Source of the DNA: Arthrobacter alkaliphilus
Lineage (GTDB): Bacteria; Actinomycetota; Actinomycetes; Actinomycetales; Micrococcaceae
DNA length: 64,000 nucleotides
Assembly: GCF_021483235.1 (NCBI RefSeq)
Contig: NZ_JAKEEC010000016.1
Coordinates: forward strand, 1 to 64,000
Reading direction: 5' to 3'
Of this stretch, positions 15,823 through 24,086 are shown piece after piece. The stretch's first letter is position 1. Each line of letters opens with the position of its first letter. The position numbers were made by a program, and so were the translations under genes. The notes under the pieces were generated by a model. That model ran no database searches, was not told the origin of the DNA, and saw nothing but the letters and a program-made list of their open reading frames with translations.

Positions 15823-17202
15823 TCAGCCCTTGGCTTCAAGTGGCGCAGGCTCCGCAGCGGGCTCGTCAATCCTGGATCGGCCGACGAAGAGCAGGGCTAC
15901 CAAGCCAATCAACGCCGAACCTGCCATATAGGCGGCCGGCGCGAGATTCCATCCGGTCGACGTCGTGATCAATTGGGCGACATAGGGCCCGAAGCCGCCG
16001 CCAAGGATCGTGCCGAAAGAGAAACCCAAGGCCACACCGGTCAGTCGGGCCCTTGATCCGAAGAGTTCGGTGAAGAGCGGGTAACCGACGGCTTGGGAGA
16101 ACACCCATGGAATGAAGGAAACGGCCATCGCGAGCCAGAGGGGGACGCCGCTGCCGGGAGCCATCCACAGGAATGCGGGGAGGGCGAGGACCACGTACCC
16201 GATCATCGCCGCCCCAAAAACCCGGCGGCGGCCAAAACGGTCAGAGGACCAGGCGGCGAGCGGCATGAGCAGGGCGAAGATGACCGTGATGACCGAATTC
16301 GTCGACAGGGCTTCCCCGGCAGGGTAATGGAGCTGCGTCGTGAGATAGGTGTTGAGGTAGACATGCCCGACGTAGGCGGTGCACGTCATGGAGAAGGAAA
16401 GCACAACGAGCTTCAGGATGGCCGGCCACTCCTCCCCGAGCGCAGCACGCAACGGGCTACGTGCGGAGGCACCGGCGCGGAGGTTCTCCGCAAACTGCGC
16501 CGATTCCGGCAGGCGGCTGCGCAGGTAGAGGACCACGAGGGATAGCGGAAGCGAGATGAGGAAGGGTACGCGCCAACCCCATTCGGCCATGGCGGCGCTG
16601 CCGAACAGCGCGTTGATGGCCGCGGCCAGGCCCCCGGCGGCTGCGGTGCCGATCGCGATGCCGGCGGGGTTGAATGCACCGAAGAATCCCCGCAGCCGGG
16701 CCGGAGCCGTCTCCGCGATGTAGGTCGACGCCCCGCTGGCCTCGCCTCCCGCGCAAAAGCCCTGAAGCAGGCGCAGGAGCAGCAGTAGGGCAGGCGCCAC
16801 GAGCCCGATGCTCGCATACCCCGGCAGGAGGCCGACAAGCGAACTTGCCAGTCCCATCAGGACAACGCTGGCCAAAAGTGACGTCCGCCGTCCGTGGCGA
16901 TCGCCGAGCCAGCCGAAAAAGAGGGCACCGACGGGGCGCATCAGGAATCCGCTGCCAAAAACCGCCAGTGTTTCCAGCAACGCGGTACCGGGGTCGGAGC
17001 GGGAAAGGAAGGCGGTGGAAATGTAGATCGCCAAGTTCGCGTAAAGGGAGAAGTCGTAGTATTCGATGACAGATCCTGCCCCGCCTGCCACGGCGGTCTT
17101 CCAGACGGTCCGTATGGGGTTGGTCGCCGCCGCGCCTTCGTCCGGGACGGGCCCAAGTGCCCCTTCGGGGGATGCATGCAGCTCCGCGTCAGGTCTCTTC
17201 AT
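15823..17202 (-). CDS. MHS-family MFS transporter
   Basis: 459 residues with 12 predicted transmembrane helices. EYYDFSLYANLA near TM1 and GWLGDRHGRR in the TM2-3 loop mark the metabolite:H+ symporter (ProP/ShiA-like) branch. Substrate is probably a small carboxylate or zwitterion, not readable from sequence. The frame extends upstream, but ATG 17202 has AAGGAAAG at the right distance and is selected. It is divergent from the IclR gene, and a shared operator lies in the gap. Confidence 0.87.
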   Translation of the reverse strand: MKRPDAELHASPEGALGPVPDEGAAATNPIRTVWKTAVAGGAGSVIEYYDFSLYANLAIYISTAFLSRSDPGTALLETLAVFGSGFLMRPVGALFFGWLGDRHGRRTSLLASVVLMGLASSLVGLLPGYASIGLVAPALLLLLRLLQGFCAGGEASGASTYIAETAPARLRGFFGAFNPAGIAIGTAAAGGLAAAINALFGSAAMAEWGWRVPFLISLPLSLVVLYLRSRLPESAQFAENLRAGASARSPLRAALGEEWPAILKLVVLSFSMTCTAYVGHVYLNTYLTTQLHYPAGEALSTNSVITVIFALLMPLAAWSSDRFGRRRVFGAAMIGYVVLALPAFLWMAPGSGVPLWLAMAVSFIPWVFSQAVGYPLFTELFGSRARLTGVALGFSFGTILGGGFGPYVAQLITTSTGWNLAPAAYMAGSALIGLVALLFVGRSRIDEPAAEPAPLEAKG

Positions 17203-17224
17203 CGAAAATCTTTCCTTCAGGGAG

Positions 17225-17242
17225 GAGTACGTCCTCGTACTC
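17225..17242. promoter_or_regulatory. Perfect palindrome in the MFS leader
   Basis: GAGTACG and CGTACTC flank a TCCT spacer. It lies 23-40 bases upstream of the MFS start codon, between the start and the operator at 17261-17288. It could be an mRNA hairpin or a second protein site. Confidence 0.35.
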
Positions 17243-17260
17243 TCATTATCCTCGCCGGCC

Positions 17261-17288
17261 TTTATCATAGAATGATAGAGGCTATCAT
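17261..17288. promoter_or_regulatory. IclR-type operator, site A (three half sites)
   Basis: On the minus strand the site reads ATGATAG-N3-CTATCAT-N3-ATGATAA, that is three alternating inverted half sites. The same arrangement with different spacer bases occurs at 23887-23914, upstream of the ABC operon. It lies in the divergent gap between the MFS transporter and the IclR regulator, so it would control both. Assignment to that regulator is inference from position. Confidence 0.7.
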
Positions 17289-17416
17289 CACATTCTCAAT
17301 GCGACGCGGCCACCATCGCGTGTCAACCGCGGGCAGGCCCCGCAGCCTCGCCGCCGTCGGCAGTTCGGACGCCGCACCCCAATGGCGTAAATTTCTAGAT
17401 GATCCTAGGAGGAAAC

Positions 17417-18184
17417 ATGGCAGGCGACGACGGGGTGCAGGAGCGTTCCACCATGCGCTCGGTAGAGCGGGCGTTCGATGTGCTCGATTTTCTCTCGGAT
17501 AGCGGGCGCCCGCTCAGGCTCGCTGAAATCGCCCGCGGCACCGGGTTGCACATTGCGACGGCGCAGCGCATCCTGCGGGTGCTCGAGAAGAGGAATTACC
17601 TCGCACAGGATTCAGCCGGATACAGCGTCGGCGCGGCTGCGCTCGCCTCGGCCCATTCCTTCCTCGTAGGCAACCAGCTGGTGCTGACGGCAAGGCCGGT
17701 CCTGCAGGAACTCGCCGCAGCGCTCGGCATGACCGCGTCACTTTCGGTCCGTCTGGGTGCCGCCCGCGTCTTGGTTGCCCGGGTGGAAGGCAGCAGTCCC
17801 CTGCGATACCAGCTGCCCGTCGGCGGACGGCTCCCGCTGCAATTGGGTGCGGGCAAGGTATTTCTGGCTTATATGGATCCGTCCGGCCGGGACGAGATAC
17901 TGGGTGCCGCGGATAAAGTCGAGACCGCCAGCGGCCCAGCCATTCCTATCGCGGAGTACATGTCCGCACTCGATGAGATCGCCGCCAATGGATATGCGAT
18001 CTCGCGCAACGAGCGAGTGGTGGGGGCCGTGTCCGTCAGTGCACCTGTCCGGTCCAGGGAAGGCGGGATCCTCGGCGTCGTTCAGGTCTCGGGCCGGGAC
18101 GAAGATCTCTCAGCCGACCGGCTGCCCGAGGCCATCCGCGAGGTGCTCAACGCAAGCGCCAGCATCGCGGCGCGGAACCCCTGA
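17417..18184 (+). CDS. IclR-family transcriptional regulator (accessory catabolic locus)
   Basis: 255 residues. The N-terminal winged helix has LAEIARGTGLHIATAQRILRVLE (about residues 34-56). The C-terminal effector domain follows, with LGAGKVFLAYM and the VGAVSVSAPV segment common in IclR proteins. TAGGAGG lies 5 bases before ATG 17417, making this start clear over the upstream ATG at 17399. It is divergent from MFS-DUF6282 and convergent with the ABC/cyclase operon, whose stop is 10 bp away. The paired operators suggest it senses a pathway metabolite. Confidence 0.88.
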   Translation: MAGDDGVQERSTMRSVERAFDVLDFLSDSGRPLRLAEIARGTGLHIATAQRILRVLEKRNYLAQDSAGYSVGAAALASAHSFLVGNQLVLTARPVLQELAAALGMTASLSVRLGAARVLVARVEGSSPLRYQLPVGGRLPLQLGAGKVFLAYMDPSGRDEILGAADKVETASGPAIPIAEYMSALDEIAANGYAISRNERVVGAVSVSAPVRSREGGILGVVQVSGRDEDLSADRLPEAIREVLNASASIAARNP

Positions 18185-18194
18185 CGGCGCCGGC

Positions 18195-19172
18195 TCAGGC
18201 GATGGCTGTGGCATTTGCGGGCGAGCCGACCGCGCCGGGAAGGTTCAAGGGCTTCACGGTAAGGAAGACGGAGTAACTGCCCGTACGTGCACATTCCGCG
18301 GCGAGTCCGGCAAGGTGCCACAGCTCGCCAAGCGGGCAGCCGAGCTTGGCGATCAGCTCCTGGTGCATCATTCCGTCGTCCGCGCCGGCGGACGCGAGGA
18401 AAGGACTCTCCGGGCTGGCCGGGAGGGACTCGACGGCGAACGTGTCCGTACCGAGCAGGGCGATCCGGCTGTCCCAGAGCCAAGCGAGGAAATCGCTTGA
18501 CTGCGCGACGCCGGTAGTCTGTCGCTTGGCTTTGACGGCGGCCCGATCGGCCGGTTCCAGGCCCAGGAACCACTCGGCCCAGCCGGTGTGCAGCAGGAGC
18601 ATGTCGCCGGACTCGATCGATGAACGCTGGGCCGCAAAGATGGAGATAATCTCCGCGAGTCCGATCGACTCGCCTGCGTGATGGTCGATCGAGGACCCGT
18701 TCAACCTGCGGTACCGTTCGACGTCGACAAGGACTGCCCTGCCCACGATCGGCTTCTCCGCCCAGCGCTGCACCCCGAGTTCGGGAGTGCCTTGGTTGAT
18801 GCTCGCATCCGGTACGCCGTTGTAGAACCCGTACCCGTGCGCCCTCCGATGCCGAAGCCCGTCGATATGGCTGCTTGCCTGGGGCCAGTAGCCGTTCCAT
18901 ACATCGTCGAAACTGTCGGCGTGTGCGCTTGTAATCGTCTGGGCGGGCGGCTTGCGGTTGCGTGACATCGAGGGCTCAAAGGCGTTGGCCTGGTAGTCCA
19001 GGTTGAACACCGTGCCGCTGCGGATCGCCTCACGCCCCTTCAAAACCTGTTCAGGGCCGGCAAAATTCGCCATGCCGCGCTCCGGGTCGGTGGCGAACAG
19101 CCCCCAACTTGAACCCGGGGGCGCGTCTGTGCGCTGGAGCAGTTGGTCGTAGCTCGGGTATTGCTTGTTCAT
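18195..19172 (-). CDS. Cyclase-family (PF04199) metal-dependent hydrolase
   Basis: 325 residues, the long branch of the cyclase/kynurenine-formamidase-like family. SSHIDGLRH (about residues 99-107) has the HxDxxxH metal motif, and the C-terminal GCPLGELWHLAGLA segment is typical of the long branch. Known relatives hydrolyse amide or lactone bonds of cyclic substrates (isatin hydrolase, formamidase). It is the last gene of the ABC operon, 5 bp after the HD gene. The substrate here is unknown. Confidence 0.82.
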   Translation of the reverse strand: MNKQYPSYDQLLQRTDAPPGSSWGLFATDPERGMANFAGPEQVLKGREAIRSGTVFNLDYQANAFEPSMSRNRKPPAQTITSAHADSFDDVWNGYWPQASSHIDGLRHRRAHGYGFYNGVPDASINQGTPELGVQRWAEKPIVGRAVLVDVERYRRLNGSSIDHHAGESIGLAEIISIFAAQRSSIESGDMLLLHTGWAEWFLGLEPADRAAVKAKRQTTGVAQSSDFLAWLWDSRIALLGTDTFAVESLPASPESPFLASAGADDGMMHQELIAKLGCPLGELWHLAGLAAECARTGSYSVFLTVKPLNLPGAVGSPANATAIA

Positions 19173-19177
19173 GGCTT

Positions 19178-19765
19178 TCAGGTCCGTTGGAAGAAAGGTG
19201 TGGTGCCAGGAGCCAGCCGGAAGGCGTGGTCGCAGGCAAAAAGGTCGGCATAGTGCAGGATCCAGGCTTCGGCGTCCCCGGTCTTGACGGGGCTCGTCGT
19301 GGTATGGGTGCCGACAAGGGTGACCACGCTGTCCGGCAGCCCTGCCTCCTTCAACAGCATCGCACCAAGGACACCGTGGGGCAGGCCTGCCCTGGCAGGA
19401 TCGGACACCACGGCACCATTGATCCGGGTGTAAAGGAGGGCCTTGTCAATGTCGTGCAGGAGCAGCGAGGCCAGCAGCACGTCCCGGTCGAAGTTGGCTC
19501 CCCAACGGGCGCGGGCGTAGTCCGCAAGGAGGATCCCGGCGTCGGCCACTTCATTGGTGTGGTCCAGCAGGCTGTAGTCCGGAGCCTGAAGGGAGTAGGG
19601 CATCTCCTCGAGGGAGTCGTGCGTGCTGGCGAGCCACGCGCTGACCCATGCCGTGACCGCCAGCTCCCGCAGTGGTGCGCCGAGCCCTGCCAACCTTGGC
19701 ATTGCCCGGAGCACCCCGCGCCTCTGTTCGATATCGCCCGCCTGGAGGGTGTAAAGGGAGCTCAT
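19178..19765 (-). CDS. HD-domain hydrolase
   Basis: 195 residues. LDHTNEVADAG, LLHDIDKA, LPHGVLGA and THTTT give the H...HD...H...H pattern, and HYADLFACD supplies the last Asp, as in a metal HD phosphohydrolase or cyanamide-hydratase-like fold. No nucleotide-specific motif is present. It overlaps the next upstream gene by 4 bp (ATGA), so it is translationally coupled. Its role in the pathway is unknown; hydrolysis or hydration of a small intermediate fits the family. Confidence 0.8.
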   Translation of the reverse strand: MSSLYTLQAGDIEQRRGVLRAMPRLAGLGAPLRELAVTAWVSAWLASTHDSLEEMPYSLQAPDYSLLDHTNEVADAGILLADYARARWGANFDRDVLLASLLLHDIDKALLYTRINGAVVSDPARAGLPHGVLGAMLLKEAGLPDSVVTLVGTHTTTSPVKTGDAEAWILHYADLFACDHAFRLAPGTTPFFQRT

Positions 19766-20535
19766 GCGCTCTTCAAGGCCGAGCCGGCCAAGGCCAGCAG
19801 GGAGTCCCGGGTCGCGGCGCTCATCTGTGAGGGGGCCCCGAGGGCCTCGCAGTAGTCCGCAACCGCCGCCATCTCGTCGGCCCTGCGGGCAGCATGTTTG
19901 ACCGAGCCGGAAATGAAGCGATCAATCGTCGCCTGTCCGTCGCCGGAAAGCTCGGCCGCGATCTGGCCTCGGACCCAGTCCTCGTATCCGGCCCGGCGTC
20001 CAGCCTCGACGGCCTCGCACACCACAGCGGCCAGGCCTTTCATGACGATGCTCCGCAAGAGCTTGTGTGCCATTGCATCCCCGTTGGCGCCATGGACTAC
20101 CTCAACGGGAGCGCCGATCGGGCGCAGCAGCTCTGCGATCCGCTCCGCGCCTGGGCCGGCCGCCATGAGGGGGGTCGACTCGCCAAGCGAGATGACAGGC
20201 CCGAGAATTGCGATGTCGGCGGCCTGGACGCCCGCGGGAAGCTCCTGCTCAAGGGCGCGTTTCGCCGAAGGGGCTGCGGAGGTGAAGTCCGCATACAGCG
20301 TCCCCGGAGCGAGATACGGCGCAGCGTCGCGGGCCACCGGGAGCGATGCCCGCGCAGTCGTCATGACAAGCACTGCGTCGGCCGTTCCCACGGCTTCGGC
20401 CATGGTCGAAGCGCGAGGCAGGCCGGGAGTGGGTGTGGGTGCGACGTCATAGCCGAGGACGTCTTGTCCACTGCGCTGGAGGGCGCGGGCGTAGATCTGT
20501 CCGGCTTCGCCGAGTCCGATTACTGTGCAACGCAT
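19762..20535 (-). CDS. NAD(P)-binding DUF1932 dehydrogenase
   Basis: 257 residues. VIGLGEAG (about residues 5-12) is the Rossmann glycine motif of the 6-phosphogluconate/3-hydroxyisobutyrate dehydrogenase superfamily. The helical C-terminal half (GDAMAHKLLRS onward, with a Lys in the catalytic position) matches DUF1932. Family members oxidise beta-hydroxyacids. It overlaps the RraA-like gene by 16 bp and the HD gene by 4 bp. A hydroxyacid intermediate of the locus is the likely substrate class. Confidence 0.83.
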   Translation of the reverse strand: MRCTVIGLGEAGQIYARALQRSGQDVLGYDVAPTPTPGLPRASTMAEAVGTADAVLVMTTARASLPVARDAAPYLAPGTLYADFTSAAPSAKRALEQELPAGVQAADIAILGPVISLGESTPLMAAGPGAERIAELLRPIGAPVEVVHGANGDAMAHKLLRSIVMKGLAAVVCEAVEAGRRAGYEDWVRGQIAAELSGDGQATIDRFISGSVKHAARRADEMAAVADYCEALGAPSQMSAATRDSLLALAGSALKSA

Positions 20536-21152
20536 GCGCTCGACTCCTCCTTCTCGTCCGCGCCGGCCTCGGAGAGGATCTTCCGCATCCTCTCGTCCTC
20601 GTCCCGGCGGACGGCCTCGGCCGCGAGGAGCACTTCCTCGGCGCGTGCGCGCGGCACGACGACGGCGCCGTCGTCGTCCCCCACCACGATGTCGCCCGGG
20701 AGGACCGCGACCCCGCCGACTGCAACCGGGCAGCCAAGGACACCAGGACCATGCTTGTACGGACCGGCCGGTGAGGTGGACCGCGCGAAGACCGGCATGC
20801 CTACGCTTTCGAGCCCGGCGGCGTCGCGAACCGCTCCGTCGATGACGAATCCCGCGATGCCTGCGTTCCGGGCACGGGCACCGATGAGATCACCCATCAG
20901 GGCCCGGGATCCGTCGCCCTGGCCGTTGACGACGACGACGTCGCCCGGGGCCGCTTCTTCGAGGGCGCGGTGTATGTAGGCGTTGTCCCCCGCGCGGGTC
21001 CAGACGGTGAAGGCCGGGCCGGCTACCCGGCCTCCTGGCCAGACCGGCTTGATGGCGGAGTCGAGGACGCCGAGGCGTTCCATGGCATCGCCGATGTTGG
21101 GCGTGGGGAGGGCACCCAAACGGTGGGAGATCTCCTCGGTAGTCAGTGTCAT
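20520..21152 (-). CDS. RraA/HMG-aldolase family protein
   Basis: 210 residues. TPNIGDAMERLG (about residues 17-28) and the GDLIGARARNAGIAGFVIDGAVRD block (about 112-135, including Arg and Asp of the active site) define the RraA-like/HMG-CHA aldolase fold. Enzymatic members are metal-dependent pyruvate aldolases or oxaloacetate decarboxylases; RraA itself inhibits RNase E. The catabolic context favours an aldolase. ATG 21152 has GGAAAG upstream and is chosen over the ATG five codons earlier. Confidence 0.82.
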   Translation of the reverse strand: MTLTTEEISHRLGALPTPNIGDAMERLGVLDSAIKPVWPGGRVAGPAFTVWTRAGDNAYIHRALEEAAPGDVVVVNGQGDGSRALMGDLIGARARNAGIAGFVIDGAVRDAAGLESVGMPVFARSTSPAGPYKHGPGVLGCPVAVGGVAVLPGDIVVGDDDGAVVVPRARAEEVLLAAEAVRRDEDERMRKILSEAGADEKEESSACVAQ

Positions 21153-21185
21153 GATCGGTCTTTCCAATAGGGCTGGTGGTGTTGG

Positions 21186-21941
21186 TCAGGCAAGTCGGAG
21201 GAAGGCGCGGGCGCGTTCGGTGCCGGGGTTGTCGAAGAACGAATCGGGCGTGGTGTCCTCGACGATGCGCCCATCGGCCATGAAGACGACACGGTCGGCC
21301 ACTTGCCGGGCGAAGGCCATCTCGTGGGTGACCACGATCATCGTCATCCCTTCCTGGGCGAGGGAACGCATGGTGTCCAGCACCTCGCCGACCAGTTCGG
21401 GGTCCAAAGCGGACGTGGGTTCGTCGAAGAGCATCAGTCCGGGACCCATCATGAGCGCGCGGGCGATCGCCACCCGCTGCTGTTGGCCGCCGGAGAGCTG
21501 GGACGGGAAGGCCTTGGCGCGGTCCGACAGCCCGACTTTGGCCAGGAGCTGGTGTGCTTTCCCTTCGAGCTCCGCCTTGCCCCCGAGCCTGTGTGCCCGG
21601 GGCCCGAGTACGAGGTTGTCCCGGACGTCCAGGTGCGGGAACAGGTTGAATTGCTGGAAGACCATTCCGATCCGCTCGCGCTGGCCGGCGGCCTCCTTGT
21701 CACTGAGGTCGTGCAGCTTCCCGCCCTGGACCTTGCGTCCAATAAGTGTTCCGCCCACGGAGACGTGCCCTTGGTCAGGCATGACGAGCCCGTTGATGCA
21801 ACGCAGGAGGGTGCTCTTGCCGGATCCGGACGGTCCGAGGAGGCAGACGACTTCGCCCTGCCGCACCCGCATGTCGATGCCTTTGAGGATGTGGTTGTCC
21901 CCGAAGCTCTTGTGTACGTTGACGATGTCCACGCTGCTCAT
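21186..21941 (-). CDS. Amino-acid-type ABC transporter ATPase
   Basis: 251 residues, complete. GPSGSGKST (Walker A, about residues 36-44), QLSGGQQQR (signature, about 148-156) and [12 protein letters not shown] (Walker B) are intact, with the H-loop in VVTHEMAFA. It is closest to GlnQ/HisP-type ATPases of polar amino acid importers. ATG 21941 follows AAGGAGG; the long upstream frame is a shadow of the permease gene. It overlaps the permease stop by 4 bp. Confidence 0.92.
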   Translation of the reverse strand: MSSVDIVNVHKSFGDNHILKGIDMRVRQGEVVCLLGPSGSGKSTLLRCINGLVMPDQGHVSVGGTLIGRKVQGGKLHDLSDKEAAGQRERIGMVFQQFNLFPHLDVRDNLVLGPRAHRLGGKAELEGKAHQLLAKVGLSDRAKAFPSQLSGGQQQRVAIARALMMGPGLMLFDEPTSALDPELVGEVLDTMRSLAQEGMTMIVVTHEMAFARQVADRVVFMADGRIVEDTTPDSFFDNPGTERARAFLRLA

Positions 21942-22924
21942 AGCGATGCCTCCTTCATATCCACCGCTCCTGCCGGCTTCTGCTTGCGCTTCTGCTGCAG
22001 GAGCCCGCGGGCAGTGCGGCGCTCGATGATGTTCTGCCCCAAGGTTGCGGCGCTCGTCACGAGCAGGTACCAGATGGCCGCGACGACCAGGAGTTCGATG
22101 GTCCTCAGGTTGTAGCCGGCGATGTTCTCGGCCTTGCTCAGGATGTCGCCGCCGGCGATCACGGAGACCAGGGAGGTTTCCTTGAGCAAGGTGATGAACT
22201 GGTTTCCGGCCGGCGGGATCATCACGCGAAGTGCCTGCGGCAGGATCACCTTCCGCTGCGCCTGCCACCAGGTCAGGCCAAGAGCGGAGGAGGCGAGCCG
22301 TTGGCCCTCGTCCACCGAGAGCAGGCCTGCGCGGATGATCTCCGCGAGGTAGGCACCGTTGGCGATGGACAGGGCGACAATCGAGGCCGCGAACGGAGAC
22401 AGCACGTCGTTCGTCGGGGCCGAGATGAGGCTCCAGCCGGTGCCCGGGATCCCCACGCCAAGACGGGGCGCGAACAAGGCAAGGTTTCCCCAGAAGAGAA
22501 TCTGGATCAGCGCAGGCACACTGCGGAAAACCCAGACGTAGAGGCTGCCGAGTGTTCCAAGGACCGGGTTCTTGCTGAGCCGGAAGAATCCGAAGACGAG
22601 CCCGATAGCCGTGGCCCCGAGCATCGAGAGCAGGGCAAGGACGACTGTTTGGCCGAGTCCTTCGAGGATCAGCCCGTCGAAGAGGTACTGTCCGACGACG
22701 TCCCATTCCAACTGCGGGTTCTGCGCGAGGGACTTCACGGCTCCGACCGCAAGCGCGGCAAGGATCGCGACGGCGACCCAACGGCCATAGTGGCGCTTGA
22801 CGGCCACGACGTCGGGCACTGCGGCGGGCGGGGCATCGACGTCGACGGACGTGCGCATCCTGGCACCGGTCGCCGGATCGTCCGGTTGGTTGATTGAGGT
22901 TTGCATGAGGGCCTGCTTCATCAC
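21938..22924 (-). CDS. Amino-acid-type ABC transporter permease
   Basis: 328 residues. After a hydrophilic N-terminus of about 45 residues come one isolated helix and a five-helix BPD core. [14 protein letters not shown] opens the core, and the EAA loop appears as [23 protein letters not shown] (about residues 211-233), typical of the HisM/GlnP group. A single permease may function as a homodimer. The SD before ATG 22924 is poor; ATG 22906 is an alternative. Confidence 0.88.
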   Translation of the reverse strand: MMKQALMQTSINQPDDPATGARMRTSVDVDAPPAAVPDVVAVKRHYGRWVAVAILAALAVGAVKSLAQNPQLEWDVVGQYLFDGLILEGLGQTVVLALLSMLGATAIGLVFGFFRLSKNPVLGTLGSLYVWVFRSVPALIQILFWGNLALFAPRLGVGIPGTGWSLISAPTNDVLSPFAASIVALSIANGAYLAEIIRAGLLSVDEGQRLASSALGLTWWQAQRKVILPQALRVMIPPAGNQFITLLKETSLVSVIAGGDILSKAENIAGYNLRTIELLVVAAIWYLLVTSAATLGQNIIERRTARGLLQQKRKQKPAGAVDMKEASL

Positions 22925-22992
22925 ATCGGGATCTCGTCGTTAATCTCCGCCTTGTCGACGGCCATGGTCGACAGATCCCACTTGTCCAGGAT

Positions 22993-23832
22993 CTACTTGT
23001 ATTCGCCGGTGGCGATCATGGCGTTGAAGGAGGCCTGGAACGCTTTGGTCAACTGGCCGTACTCCTTCGGCAACGCCACACCGGTTGCCCGCGAAGCCAG
23101 CCTGCCGACCAGGGTCGACGCCAGGCTCTTGTCGGCCTTGACAGCCACCTGGATCTGGGGAGTCGAGTTCAGGAACGAGTCGATACGGCCCGCCTTGATC
23201 GCGTCCGCTCCCGCGTTGAAGCTCGGGAAGTAGAGGTACTGCAGTTCCGGCTTGCCGGCGTCCTTGCACTCCTTGTTGATGGAGTCCGCGATGTTCTTGT
23301 TGACCGTGGAGCCGGTGGTCAGGCCAAACCGCGTGCCGCAGGCATCGGTGTCCGAGGCGTAGTTCTTCCCGGCCGGGACGAGGAGGCTCGAGGATGCGTT
23401 GTAGAAGGCCAGCAGGTTCACCACACCGTTGTTCTCGGGAGTCTTGCTGATCTGTGCGCCCGCTATCTCCACGCGCTTGGACTGCAGCGCAGGAATCAGC
23501 CCCGCATAGGGAGTCTGGGACCACTTGATCGAGAGGCCAAGCTTGGCCGCGGCTGCGTTGAGCAAGTCGATGATCACACCGTCAGGCTTGTTGCCCGGAG
23601 CGTAGAAGTTCATTGGCTGCGTGTCGAAAGATGCGCCTCCCGCCAACGCACCCTTCGCACGGATGTCGTCGGGGACCATCTTGGTCAGGTTCGCGTCGGC
23701 GCCGCCGCTGCTCGTCGCACTCGACGTAGCACCACTGGTTCCGGCGGCGCTGCTGTTTCCACAGGCTCCCATGAAAAGGACCATGGACGCGACGGCGCCG
23801 ATCGTGACGGTGTTGCGGATCAATCTCTTCAT
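22993..23832 (-). CDS. ABC transporter substrate-binding lipoprotein
   Basis: 279 residues. The signal peptide ends in a lipobox, FMGAC (Cys about 24), followed by a Ser/Gly/Ala-rich linker. The remainder is an SBP family 3 fold, with the [16 protein letters not shown] and [10 protein letters not shown] segments usual in polar amino acid receptors. It starts the operon that ends with the cyclase. ATG 23832 is set 8 bases after GGAAAG; earlier ATG codons at 23838 and 23859 are less well placed. Confidence 0.88.
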   Translation of the reverse strand: MKRLIRNTVTIGAVASMVLFMGACGNSSAAGTSGATSSATSSGGADANLTKMVPDDIRAKGALAGGASFDTQPMNFYAPGNKPDGVIIDLLNAAAAKLGLSIKWSQTPYAGLIPALQSKRVEIAGAQISKTPENNGVVNLLAFYNASSSLLVPAGKNYASDTDACGTRFGLTTGSTVNKNIADSINKECKDAGKPELQYLYFPSFNAGADAIKAGRIDSFLNSTPQIQVAVKADKSLASTLVGRLASRATGVALPKEYGQLTKAFQASFNAMIATGEYK

Positions 23833-23886
23833 TGACATCTTTCCTCGATTGGAAGCCACCTTTGGCTTTGTGCTCTCTCAGTTCGG

Positions 23887-23914
23887 TCTATCACTCTATG
23901 ATAGTAACTATCAC
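23887..23914. promoter_or_regulatory. IclR-type operator, site B (three half sites)
   Basis: On the minus strand it reads GTGATAG-N3-CTATCAT-N3-GTGATAG. It matches site A at 17261-17288 in half sites, spacing and order, while spacer bases differ. It lies about 55 bases upstream of the substrate-binding protein start. The 23860-24086 divergent gap holds no gene. Confidence 0.7.
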
Positions 23915-24086
23915 TAAATAAAGTGTGATGCAGCACACGGCGCGATGTCAAGCGAAGGCGAGCCGTTGAGCGCCCAAGGCGTAAAGAAGAGTTAGCGGAC
24001 CGGAAACGGCATTGAAACATTCGTTCCATTGAATTGGATTAATGAAACGACTGACCCTGTCGTGGAAACCCTGATTCGAGGAACCG

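Noticed and set aside
22942..23524. Plausible-looking alternative minus-strand frame inside the SBP gene
   Set aside because: Its protein is Gly/Arg-rich shadow sequence, while the selected frame has the lipobox and SBP motifs.
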